Shown in pieces: positions 9,034 to 17,292 of a stretch of 64,000 bases of DNA. Numbering within the stretch: the stretch's first letter is position 1; each line of letters opens with the position of its first letter. The notes beneath the pieces were generated by a model. The model was not told the DNA's origin and did no database searches. It saw only the letters and a program-made list of their open reading frames with translations. The DNA lies in assembly GCF_003994415.1 (NCBI RefSeq), contig NZ_CP034689.1:5828001-5892000 (forward strand). Direction: 5' to 3'. Source of the stretch: Achromobacter spanius (GTDB lineage: Bacteria > Pseudomonadota > Gammaproteobacteria > Burkholderiales > Burkholderiaceae_B). The position numbers and the translations under genes are program-made.

Positions 9034-11625
9034 ATGTTGATCAGCGCACCCTTCCTACGCGCCGTGCTGCAAGCCGAAGACGCGGAGAGCAATGCCTACT
9101 GGAGCCTGGGTGAAAAATCCGGCAAAGGCGCCTTTCCTGTCAGCCACCAGTTTGGCTGGCACGGCGGCGTTCACCTGGTGGCGCCGGGGTCTCCACAGAA
9201 TCCTGAACCGGTGCGGGCGATTGCGGATGGCGTCGTGGTGTATGCCAGGGCCAGCGACAAACCTAAACCTGCTATCGATTCCGCCACACCGTCCAATGAC
9301 CCCTTGATGTACTACAAGGGCTGGACCAGCAACGGCGTCTTGGTCCTGAAGCACGACACCGAAATCGGTGAAGGCGTCAGCGTCACGTTTTATTCCATCT
9401 ATCAGCACCTGCACGCCTTGGAAAAGAACGCGGGCACAAAACTCGCCTTGAACACGGGCGACAAGGTCTACCGCAAAGAGGCCATCGCCCAGGCCGGCTA
9501 CATCTACGGCGAACCCCACCGCATCCACTTCGAAATCGTGGCCGACAAGGCCAACGTAGAACGCTTGCTGGGCCGTAGCACGGGTGAACAGAAAAGCAAG
9601 GAAGGCCGACGCGACTGCGTCTGGGGCGATATTCATTTTGTGCTGCCGGCCAATACCCCGCTGTACGACACGAACCCTCGTGAGTTTCGAAGCACCTATC
9701 TCACCCGCTTATTTCAATCCGGGCAACCGGGAAGCAATGATCGCCCCGATGCCATTGCATCCTTGTTCGGCACCACCCCGGATCAGTTGTGGAAGATGAA
9801 CCGCAAGTCCATTAGCGGCGCGAAGCGGGAGGGGGACGAGAAGACGTGGTTCAACTGGGTAACCGGTGCCCACCAGAATATGTTTGATCTACCCACCCCT
9901 AGCGCAACCGAAAGAACGATCTACGTGCCTGGGGTATACGGCGCACTGGCCGACCGCTTTCCTTCCGGTTCAAATCCCGACCATTGGGCGAACTGGCATG
10001 TACCGGTGGCGGCACGGACGACAGCAGAGCTAATCATCAGCATCAGCGAACAGCGCGGAGTTTTCACGGTCACTGCCCGCAACCGGCAGGGCAAGGTAAC
10101 CGGCATCTTGCAAGGCGCCGCCGAGAAAAGCGAGAGTTCGTACGAGCTTTACAACACCGCCGTCAAAAACTATCCAGGTTGCCCCAGCGCGGGCTTTGAA
10201 ATGCTGCGCTTTGGCCGTGTGCTGGGTCCTGATGCACCAGCGCAAAGCGATCTGTATAACGGCCGGCTGCCGCATATCCGCAGAGTCCGGCTGTCTGATG
10301 GCAGCATATTTTTTGTTGATCTGAATGCGGCGGGCGTTCGCGTCTACAGCGACGCGGACTTTCCGCACTGGCAAGGCTGGACGTTTATTGATGACGACCT
10401 GGATGGGAATAGCCGGTGTGATTCCGGCACGCTGCTGAACCTGATTGAGCCGTTGAAACCCACGCCGCATCCGCTACCGCAGGTGACAGGCGTCATAGGC
10501 GACGCGATCCACAAGGTGGCGACCGGCGCGCACGCCTTGATGCAATACCAAGACCGCCTGGCACGCGCCACCGCCAAGATTCGCACCGCGCAGGTGTCAA
10601 AGATGTTGCGCCGCTGTGTGGTGAAGATACCTACGGAATGGTCGCGTGATGATTTTGATCAGCGATGGAGTTGGTTGAAGGTCGACGACCCTGATCAACG
10701 CCCGGCGAATGTGTTGAGGACGAGTGAGTGCCTTAGCGATGAGGCGTATGGCAGGCTGAAGCGCCATCACCTGGCGCTGGCGTTTTGGGAGGAGGCGCAG
10801 GGGAAAGGCTTGGCATTGGATAGGGTGCATTACCACTTTCATCCGTTGCAGTTTATTGAGGAATTTAAGAAGTGTGGGTGGCTGAGCGCGAAGGAAATGG
10901 TCCAAATGCTGCCAGCCATCGGTTTGGGACTGACATATGAAGATGCGCTTTCAATCATTACTGTGGGGCAACACCGACAAGACAAATATGTCGTGCCCGC
11001 CGGGATGCACAGAGCTCTTAACCTGATTCGCAGGAAATACTATTTAGAAACTCCGATCCGGACAGCCCATTTCTGGGGGCAAATAGTGCAAGAGACCGAC
11101 GGGTTTCAGTCGGTAAGAGAATATGCAAGCGGCGCAGCTTATGAATACAAGCCGGGCACCGGCAACACTGAGGACGGCGATGGACCACGATTTCGCGGAA
11201 GAGGCGTCATTCAGCTAACGGGACGAGCCCATTATGGACGATACGAGAAATATCGCCGAAGGAACGTAACGCACGAACCCCATCAGCTTTTGCTTGAAGA
11301 AGATGCTTATTCTGCATGTGACGCGTCCGGTTTCTACTGGATCGCAGAAAGAACTCGGGATCGGATTCCAACCCCCCCGGGCAGCGCCAAAAAATACAGG
11401 TGGTTGCCAGATGGCCTAACCAATATAAGTACAAGAGCAGATATAAAGAATTTCCAAGACTTGAGCGATGGCACACATATCGCCGCCGATGTATTGAACG
11501 TCACCTTACAAGTAAACAGAGCGGCATCACATTTACAGAACAGAATCAAATATTTTTCCCATGCGTATCAGGCCATATCGGACGACGTTCCTATCAACCT
11601 TCCAGAGGGAAGCATTCGACCATGA
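9034..11625 (+). CDS. Probable type VI effector: M23 peptidase plus GH19 chitinase-like domain
   Basis: An 863-residue protein 48 bases after vgrG. The N-terminal region resembles M23 peptidoglycan endopeptidases: GWHGGVHLVAP (His43, His47), ADGVVVYA, QHLH (His125, His127) and GEPHRIHFEI (His162, His165). The C-terminal region, about residues 650-845, resembles GH19 chitinase/lysozyme folds: HFWGQIVQETDGFQ with the likely catalytic Glu near residue 687, and GRGVIQLTGRAHY near 722-734. The middle part is not recognised. It has no signal peptide, as expected for delivery on the VgrG spike. Two wall-cutting activities in one cargo are inferred from motifs. Base composition becomes AT-richer towards the 3' end, hinting at a recombined C-terminus. 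Confidence 0.85.
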   Translation: MLISAPFLRAVLQAEDAESNAYWSLGEKSGKGAFPVSHQFGWHGGVHLVAPGSPQNPEPVRAIADGVVVYARASDKPKPAIDSATPSNDPLMYYKGWTSNGVLVLKHDTEIGEGVSVTFYSIYQHLHALEKNAGTKLALNTGDKVYRKEAIAQAGYIYGEPHRIHFEIVADKANVERLLGRSTGEQKSKEGRRDCVWGDIHFVLPANTPLYDTNPREFRSTYLTRLFQSGQPGSNDRPDAIASLFGTTPDQLWKMNRKSISGAKREGDEKTWFNWVTGAHQNMFDLPTPSATERTIYVPGVYGALADRFPSGSNPDHWANWHVPVAARTTAELIISISEQRGVFTVTARNRQGKVTGILQGAAEKSESSYELYNTAVKNYPGCPSAGFEMLRFGRVLGPDAPAQSDLYNGRLPHIRRVRLSDGSIFFVDLNAAGVRVYSDADFPHWQGWTFIDDDLDGNSRCDSGTLLNLIEPLKPTPHPLPQVTGVIGDAIHKVATGAHALMQYQDRLARATAKIRTAQVSKMLRRCVVKIPTEWSRDDFDQRWSWLKVDDPDQRPANVLRTSECLSDEAYGRLKRHHLALAFWEEAQGKGLALDRVHYHFHPLQFIEEFKKCGWLSAKEMVQMLPAIGLGLTYEDALSIITVGQHRQDKYVVPAGMHRALNLIRRKYYLETPIRTAHFWGQIVQETDGFQSVREYASGAAYEYKPGTGNTEDGDGPRFRGRGVIQLTGRAHYGRYEKYRRRNVTHEPHQLLLEEDAYSACDASGFYWIAERTRDRIPTPPGSAKKYRWLPDGLTNISTRADIKNFQDLSDGTHIAADVLNVTLQVNRAASHLQNRIKYFSHAYQAISDDVPINLPEGSIRP

Positions 11626-12221
11626 TTAAATTAATGGCTACCTTGATGCACTTAGGTATCATCGCATTTTCTTCAAATTCGAATGCCTCTAATTCCAGAG
11701 CTCTGTTTGACCTGTCCTCAGCTTGCGGATACTCAGTGCAATCGAGTCGACCGCTAGTTATCCAAGCCGATAAATGCAGATTTTTTTATGAAGATAAGGT
11801 GAATAGCCCCGCCTTCTATGGAAGCCTTAGATCGTTCAAGACAAACGAAACCCCTTCTCCGGACTTCGTGCTACTTAAATACGTAAATGGCCGATTAAAG
11901 TCCTTAAGAGAAGATTATTACGACAACGCCCGTGACACAAAGCAGACCATTATAAAAAGGCGACACTACTCATTCCCCAGAAAAAACAATCGAGACACCA
12001 CAATAATTACGCGACTTCAGGTCGACTATCTCAAAGAATCCCCTGACGCCACTGAACTGGAATCGGTTGAAGAGATATATGACTGCTGGGATGGCGTGGC
12101 TTACGGCACAACCTTTGGGGTTCAATACGCGCTCTGTTCCCTGGTCGGTCACCACAAAGATCCGCTCTTTTCGACCGCGCGCTGGCAATATCAAGTAATC
12201 AAAAGCCTCAAAATCCAATAA
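11622..12221 (+). CDS. Putative periplasmic immunity protein for the adjacent effector
   Basis: A 199-residue protein not recognised by family. ATG 11622 overlaps the effector stop as ATGA, so the two are translationally coupled. The N-terminus (MIKLMATLMHLGIIAFSSNSNAS) looks like a signal peptide, placing the mature protein in the periplasm where a peptidoglycan-cutting effector would act. Several cysteines (ACGYS, DKCRFF, YDCWDG, ALCSLV) could form disulfides. The gene is clearly AT-richer than its surroundings, as is common for horizontally exchanged immunity genes. The immunity role is inferred from position, coupling and export only. Confidence 0.7.
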   Translation: MIKLMATLMHLGIIAFSSNSNASNSRALFDLSSACGYSVQSSRPLVIQADKCRFFYEDKVNSPAFYGSLRSFKTNETPSPDFVLLKYVNGRLKSLREDYYDNARDTKQTIIKRRHYSFPRKNNRDTTIITRLQVDYLKESPDATELESVEEIYDCWDGVAYGTTFGVQYALCSLVGHHKDPLFSTARWQYQVIKSLKIQ

Positions 12222-12371
12222 TGACCATCCTTGAATCCAGCTTCAGCCGCCCCCCGCCCCAGCAATCGATGCCCCCCACCACCACTGGATAACCACCATT
12301 TACAAGCCGATTCGTCTCTGTGCATGCTGCCCTGTTGATCCGGCGTAGACCGGGCGCAACATGGAGACGAC

Positions 12372-14270
12372 ATGCCTAGTCAGGAATCCCTGCATACCGC
12401 CCACATCCGCGAGATCGAACAGGTGGGCCGGGGCCGGCCCACACAGCGCGACGCGCATGTGGTGCGCAGTTGGCTGCGCTGCCTGGATCAATACCGGCTG
12501 GACCCCGCGCAGGCTTGCGAAGCCTATATCGTGCCCGATGGCAGGTTGCGAGAACACCGCCAGCAATCCGAAGCACTGATCCGCATCGCGCGCAGCGGGC
12601 TGGACCATCTGTTCCGGCAGGTGGCCGGGCAAAACTACGTGTTGCTGCTGGCCGACCGCCAAGGCGTCACCGTGGAATTCCTGGGCGACCCCGCGCAGAC
12701 GTCCAAGCTGCGCAAGGCGGGCCTGTACCTGGGATCGGAATGGTCCGAGCCGCGCGCCGGCACCTGCGCGGTGGGCGCCTGCCTGGAGACGGGCGAGGCG
12801 CTGACCATTCACCAGACTGACCACTTCGACAACACCCACACCCCACTGTCCTGCACCGCCGCGCCGATCTACAACGCCGACGGGGAACTGGCCGCCGTGC
12901 TGGACATTTCCTTGTTGAGTTCACCCAGCCTGAAGACCAGCCAGAATCTGGCGCTGCACCTGGTCAACAGCACGACGCGCCGCATCGAACTGGCCAACCT
13001 GATGGCACGCACGCGCAACGAATGGGTGCTGCGCTTTGCGCGGTCGCCCGAGTTTTTGGACGTGGATCCGGAAGCGGCAATATCACTGGACGGCGCGGGC
13101 CGCATCCTGGGCATGACGCATTCAGGCGCCAAGCTGCTGGCGCGCGCTGCCGGGCTGGACTGGCGCCAGCCGGCGGGCCTGATCGGCCAACCGGTTACGC
13201 GCTTCTTTGACGTGCAGTTGGACGACCTGCCCCAATACACGCGCGGCCATGCGCCGCAGGACCGCCTGATCGTCGCGCGGGATGGCAACGCGCTGTTTGC
13301 GCACGCCATTGAACCGAACCGCAGTGCACGCGGCGCCACGGTCGCGGTGCGCGGCACCCCGTCCGCGCTACGCGGGCTGGACGGCGGCGATACCAGGATG
13401 GCGGCCTTGCAGGCGCGCGCCGCCAAGCTTGCCCGGCAAGGCCTGCCTATCCTGCTGCAAGGGGAAACCGGGGTGGGCAAGGAATACCTGGCGCGCGCGA
13501 TTCACGAAGACAGCCGGCGACCGGGCCGCTTCGTGGCGGTGAACTGTGCCGCCATTCCGGAATCATTGATTGAAAGCGAGCTGTTCGGCTATCTGCCGGG
13601 CGCTTACACCGGCGCTGCGCCGAAGGGCCGCAAGGGCCTGATCGAAGAGGCCGACGGCGGCACGCTGTTCCTGGACGAGATCGGCGATATGCCGCTGGCG
13701 CTGCAAAGCCGACTGCTGCGCGTGCTGGCGGAATCCGAAGTGACGCCCATCGGCGCGAACGCACCGCGCGCGCTGCGCTTGGCGCTGGTGTCGGCCTCGC
13801 ATCGCGACCTGGGTGCGCTGGTGCGCGAGGGACGCTTTCGTGAGGACCTTTACTACCGCGTCAATGCCGCCACGCTGACCGTGCCCGCGCTGCGCGAGCG
13901 TCAAGACCTGGACTGGCTGATCGCACGCATGCTGGCGCGGCACCAGGATGAATCCGGCGCGCCCGTGCTGTCGCCGGCCGCGTTGCTCGCGTTGAAGGCG
14001 CATGCGTGGCCGGGCAACATCCGCGAACTGGCCAACGTGATCGCGGTGGCCGCCGCGCTGTGCGAACACGGCGTCATCGAACCGGGCGACCTGCCCGAAG
14101 CGCTGGCCCCGGGCGGCGTCGCGGTGTCGGCCGAGGAAGCGGCGTTGCGATCCACACTGGACAGTTGCGCGGGCAATGTATCGGAAGCCGCTCGGCGGCT
14201 GGGCCTGGACCGTTCCACCGTGCACCGCCAGATGCGGCGTTACGGGCTGGGTCCGCGCGGGCGGCGCTAG
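12372..14270 (+). CDS. Sigma-54-dependent transcriptional activator, AcoR-like
   Basis: A 632-residue enhancer-binding protein. An N-terminal sensor region with a GAF-like part (about residues 60-200) is followed by the AAA+ domain with Walker A GETGVGKE (near 365), the sigma-54 contact loop as GAYTGA (near 409, normally GAFTGA), Walker B GGTLFLDEIGD (near 430) and an arginine-finger region. A Fis-type helix-turn-helix ends the protein (NVSEAARRLGLDRSTVHRQMRRYG). It probably activates the downstream monooxygenase from the sigma-54 promoter at 14521. The inducer sensed by the N-terminal region is unknown. Confidence 0.92.
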   Translation: MPSQESLHTAHIREIEQVGRGRPTQRDAHVVRSWLRCLDQYRLDPAQACEAYIVPDGRLREHRQQSEALIRIARSGLDHLFRQVAGQNYVLLLADRQGVTVEFLGDPAQTSKLRKAGLYLGSEWSEPRAGTCAVGACLETGEALTIHQTDHFDNTHTPLSCTAAPIYNADGELAAVLDISLLSSPSLKTSQNLALHLVNSTTRRIELANLMARTRNEWVLRFARSPEFLDVDPEAAISLDGAGRILGMTHSGAKLLARAAGLDWRQPAGLIGQPVTRFFDVQLDDLPQYTRGHAPQDRLIVARDGNALFAHAIEPNRSARGATVAVRGTPSALRGLDGGDTRMAALQARAAKLARQGLPILLQGETGVGKEYLARAIHEDSRRPGRFVAVNCAAIPESLIESELFGYLPGAYTGAAPKGRKGLIEEADGGTLFLDEIGDMPLALQSRLLRVLAESEVTPIGANAPRALRLALVSASHRDLGALVREGRFREDLYYRVNAATLTVPALRERQDLDWLIARMLARHQDESGAPVLSPAALLALKAHAWPGNIRELANVIAVAAALCEHGVIEPGDLPEALAPGGVAVSAEEAALRSTLDSCAGNVSEAARRLGLDRSTVHRQMRRYGLGPRGRR

Positions 14271-14431
14271 GGCTTTCTGCACTGCCGGTTCCTGGCGTTG
14301 CTGTCCGCGACCAGGCCGTAAACTTGCCGCGCCGCCGCCAGTTAGCGCGCTTGGCCATGCCTGGCCGCAATTTGCCGCGCCTCGCCTAACTTGCGCCTGC
14401 CCTCGACCAAGCGCCTCCCGCCACACTGCCG

Positions 14432-14447
14432 CGCCACAGGTGTGGCG
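14432..14447. promoter_or_regulatory. Inverted repeat, candidate enhancer site for the AcoR-like activator
   Basis: CGCCACA-GG-TGTGGCG is a perfect 7-base inverted repeat centred about 82 bases upstream of the -24 element. Further half-site-like copies of CGCCAC flank it (near 14419 and 14450). The distance and symmetry suit an upstream activator sequence for a Fis-type helix-turn-helix protein. Binding is inferred. Confidence 0.55.
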
Positions 14448-14520
14448 TCGCGCCACGACGAATCGGCAGCGTATTCGCCCGTTCCCCTGCGCCACGGGCG
14501 ACGCCGCGTCCTTCATAACC

Positions 14521-14536
14521 TGGCACGCCGTTTGCA
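14521..14536 (+). promoter_or_regulatory. Sigma-54 (-24/-12) promoter
   Basis: TGGCACG-CCGT-TTGCA matches the consensus TGGCACG-N4-TTGCW exactly, with the invariant GG (14522-14523) and GC (14534-14535) correctly spaced. It lies about 100 bases upstream of the monooxygenase start and directly after a sigma-54 activator gene, which strongly supports its function. Confidence 0.88.
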
Positions 14537-14637
14537 TACACAAGCTTGAGCTGCCACCGGCCGGCACAGGCCGGGGTTGCCTCGGACGCCCGCGTCCGCC
14601 CCCCCCACCACGCCCTCAACGGGCAAGGAGACAAGCT

Positions 14638-16440
14638 ATGCAGACCGCCCCCGCCGACGCCGCTTTGGACGCGGTGCTCGCCCGTCTGAACACCGCGCTG
14701 GGCAACAAGGACATGGCCGCCATCGCCGGCCTGTTTCACGACGAATGCTATTGGCGCGACCTGGTGCTGTTCAGTTGGAACCTGCGCACCTTCGAAGGCC
14801 ATGCGCAGATCCACGACATGCTGACGCAACAACTGTCGCAGGTGGAGCCGGTGCGCTTCACGCGCGACGAACGTGAAGCGTCGACCGACGACGGCCGCCT
14901 CTTGCAAGGGTGGCTGCACATCGACACCAATCTGGCGCGCGGCTATGGCCACATCCGCGTGAAGGACGGCAAGATCTGGACGCTGCTCACCACCATGTCG
15001 GAACTGAAGGGCCACGAGGAACCCAGCGGCACGCGTCGCCCCTTGGGCGCCGAACACGGCAGCCGCCGCGAGCGCCAGACATGGCTGGAAAAGCGTGAGC
15101 AGGAAGCCGCCGAACTGGGCTACACGACGCAGCCCTATGTGCTGATCATCGGTGGCGGGCAAGGCGGTATCGCGCTGGGCGCGCGGCTGCGTCAATTGAA
15201 CGTGCCCACCATCATCATTGAAAAGAACGAGCGCGCGGGCGATAGCTGGAGAAAGCGCTACAAGTCCTTGTGCCTGCACGACCCGGTCTGGTACGACCAC
15301 CTGCCCTACATCCCCTTTCCCGAGAACTGGCCCGTGTTCGCACCCAAGGACAAGGTGGGCGACTGGCTGGAGATGTACACCAAGGTGATGGAGTTGAACT
15401 ACTGGACGTCCAGCGTCTGCGAATCGGCGCGTTACGACGAAGCGAAGAAAGAATGGGAAGTCACCGTGCTTCGGGAAGGCAAGCCCGTGGTGCTGCGGCC
15501 CAAGCAGTTGGTTCTGGCCACCGGCATGTCGGGCAAGCCGAACGTGCCCCGCTTTCCCGGCCAGGACGAATTCCAAGGTGAACAGCAACATTCCTCGCAG
15601 CACCCCGGCCCCGACGCCTATCGGGGCAAGAACGTGGTGGTGATCGGCGCCAACAATTCTGCGCACGACATCTGCGCGGCTCTGTGGGAAGGCGGCGCCA
15701 ACGTGACGATGGTGCAGCGCTCGTCCACGCACATCGTGCGCTCGGACACCTTGATGGACATCGGCCTGGGTGGCCTGTATTCCGAGCAGGCGCTGGCCAA
15801 CGGCATGACCACGCGCAAGGCCGATCTGACATTCGCATCGCTGCCCTACAAGATCATGGCGCAGTTCCAGATTCCGCTATACAACCAGATGCGCGAACGC
15901 GACGCCGAGTTCTACAGCAAGCTGGAGAAGGCGGGCTTCATGCTGGACTGGGGTGACGACGGCTCGGGCCTGTTCATGAAATACCTGCGACGCGGCTCGG
16001 GCTATTACATCGACGTGGGCGCCTGCGACCTGATCATCGACGGCAGCGTCAAGCTGCAATCCAATACCGATGTCAGCCACCTGGCGCGCGACGCCGTCGT
16101 CTTGAAGAACGGCGTGACCTTGCCGGCGGACCTGGTCGTCTACGCCACCGGCTACGGCTCGATGAACGGCTGGGCCGCCGACCTGATCAGCGCGGAGGTG
16201 GCGGACAAGGTCGGCAAGTGCTGGGGTCTGGGGTCGGACACCACCAAGGACCCCGGTCCCTGGGAAGGCGAACAGCGCAACATGTGGAAGCCGACCCAGC
16301 AGGAAGGGCTGTGGTTTCATGGCGGCAACCTGCACCAGTCGCGGCACTATTCGCAGTATCTGTCGCTGCAACTGAAGGCGCGGCACGTGGGGTTGCCGGT
16401 GCAGGTGTACGGCATGCAACAGGTGCACCACAAGCGCTAA
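14638..16440 (+). CDS. NTF2-like domain fused to FAD/NADPH-dependent monooxygenase
   Basis: A 600-residue protein. Residues about 1-140 look like an NTF2/SnoaL fold; from about 168 a flavin-binding Rossmann motif follows (IIGGGQGGIALGARL) and a second nucleotide-binding motif occurs further on (VVVIGANNSAHDICAAL), as in flavin-containing and Baeyer-Villiger-type monooxygenases. GDSWRKRYKSLCLHDPVWYD is typical of the CzcO/FMO branch. ATG 14638 follows GGCAAGGAG; longer in-frame sequence upstream would run through the promoter. It is likely expressed only when the neighbouring activator is triggered. Oxygenation of a small organic substrate is inferred; the substrate is unknown. Confidence 0.88.
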   Translation: MQTAPADAALDAVLARLNTALGNKDMAAIAGLFHDECYWRDLVLFSWNLRTFEGHAQIHDMLTQQLSQVEPVRFTRDEREASTDDGRLLQGWLHIDTNLARGYGHIRVKDGKIWTLLTTMSELKGHEEPSGTRRPLGAEHGSRRERQTWLEKREQEAAELGYTTQPYVLIIGGGQGGIALGARLRQLNVPTIIIEKNERAGDSWRKRYKSLCLHDPVWYDHLPYIPFPENWPVFAPKDKVGDWLEMYTKVMELNYWTSSVCESARYDEAKKEWEVTVLREGKPVVLRPKQLVLATGMSGKPNVPRFPGQDEFQGEQQHSSQHPGPDAYRGKNVVVIGANNSAHDICAALWEGGANVTMVQRSSTHIVRSDTLMDIGLGGLYSEQALANGMTTRKADLTFASLPYKIMAQFQIPLYNQMRERDAEFYSKLEKAGFMLDWGDDGSGLFMKYLRRGSGYYIDVGACDLIIDGSVKLQSNTDVSHLARDAVVLKNGVTLPADLVVYATGYGSMNGWAADLISAEVADKVGKCWGLGSDTTKDPGPWEGEQRNMWKPTQQEGLWFHGGNLHQSRHYSQYLSLQLKARHVGLPVQVYGMQQVHHKR

Positions 16441-16460
16441 TCGGCGTTGACACTTCTGTC

Positions 16461-16484
16461 GCAAGCGGCCTCCCGGCCGCTTGC
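16461..16484 (+). terminator. Strong hairpin after the monooxygenase gene
   Basis: GCAAGCGGCC-TCCC-GGCCGCTTGC forms a 10-base-pair stem 20 bases after the stop codon. There is no uridine tract, so it may be a weak terminator or an RNA-stabilising 3' hairpin. Confidence 0.45.
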
Positions 16485-16506
16485 ACCCCGCCGATCCACA
16501 AGGTAA

Positions 16507-16518
16507 ATTGTTGACAAT
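16507..16518. promoter_or_regulatory. GntR-family operator candidate, first copy
   Basis: ATTGT-TG-ACAAT is a perfect palindrome upstream of the GntR gene. The core ATTGTTGACA recurs at 16570-16579, directly before its start codon. FCD-type GntR proteins commonly bind such TNGTNNNACNA-like sites, so autoregulation of the acnD-prpF operon is likely but unproven. Confidence 0.6.
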
Positions 16519-16569
16519 CTAGCGTTTCCATAGCGCTTTAACCCGATCTCACCCCCACAAATCGGACCG

Positions 16570-16580
16570 ATTGTTGACAC
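16570..16580. promoter_or_regulatory. GntR-family operator candidate, second copy
   Basis: ATTGTTGACAC repeats the ten-base core of the palindrome at 16507 and ends one base before the regulator's start codon. A repressor bound here would block transcription or early elongation. It is a less symmetrical copy. Confidence 0.5.
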
Positions 16581-16581
16581 C

Positions 16582-17292
16582 ATGAGCAAAGTGCTGACCC
16601 TGCCGGGCGCTGCGCCCGGCGATGGCGAGACCTTGTCGGATCACATTTTCAAGAAGATCCAGGCCGCTATCGTCAAGGGCGAGATCGCCCCAGGCAGCAA
16701 GATTTCCGAGCCCGAGCTTGCGCGTATCCACGGCGTCAGCCGGGGTCCGCTGCGCGAAGCGCTGCATCGCCTGGAAGGCCAGAGGCTGCTGGTGCGCGTG
16801 CCGCATGCGGGCGCGCGGGTGGTGTCCTTGTCGCCGCAGGAATTGTCCGAGCTGTATGAGATCCGCGAGTCGCTGGAAGGCACCGCGTGCAGGCTGGCCG
16901 CCGAGCGCATGCCGCCGTCTGAAATCGCCGAGCTGCGCGAAGTCTTGCACGCGCATGAACGCGATGCCGCCTTTCAAGCCGGCGTGGGTTACTACCAGCA
17001 GGAAGGCGATTACGATTTCCACTATCGCATCGTCAAGGGCAGCGGCAACCAGATGCTGTTTCGCATGCTGTGCGACGAGCTCTATCAATTGGCGCGGATG
17101 TACCGCATCCAGTACTCGACCACGCCCAACCGCCCCCGGCAGGCCTACGCCGAACACCACCGCATTCTTGACGCCATTGCCGACGGCGATGGCGAGCTGG
17201 CTGAAATCCTGATGCGCCGCCATATCCGCGCGTCACGTATCAACATCGAACAACAGATCGCGCAAAGCACGTTGCAGCGCACGGAGGCATGA
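16582..17292 (+). CDS. GntR-family regulator (FadR/FCD subfamily)
   Basis: A 236-residue repressor-type protein. The winged helix lies at about residues 16-80 (ISEPELARIHGVSRGPLREALHRLEGQRLL) and a helical FCD effector domain follows (ELYEIRESLEGTACRLAAERM through EHHRILDAIADGDGELAEILMRRHI). It is the first gene of the operon with acnD and prpF; its stop overlaps the possible first acnD ATG. It probably senses an organic acid related to that pathway and binds the two ATTGTTGACA sites upstream. Confidence 0.9.
   Translation: MSKVLTLPGAAPGDGETLSDHIFKKIQAAIVKGEIAPGSKISEPELARIHGVSRGPLREALHRLEGQRLLVRVPHAGARVVSLSPQELSELYEIRESLEGTACRLAAERMPPSEIAELREVLHAHERDAAFQAGVGYYQQEGDYDFHYRIVKGSGNQMLFRMLCDELYQLARMYRIQYSTTPNRPRQAYAEHHRILDAIADGDGELAEILMRRHIRASRINIEQQIAQSTLQRTEA

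Larger units (their letters stand above)
14271..14637 (+). other. Regulatory intergenic region before the NTF2-monooxygenase gene
   Basis: This 367-base gap holds the sigma-54 promoter and upstream inverted repeat listed separately. I see no gene in it. Confidence 0.6.
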
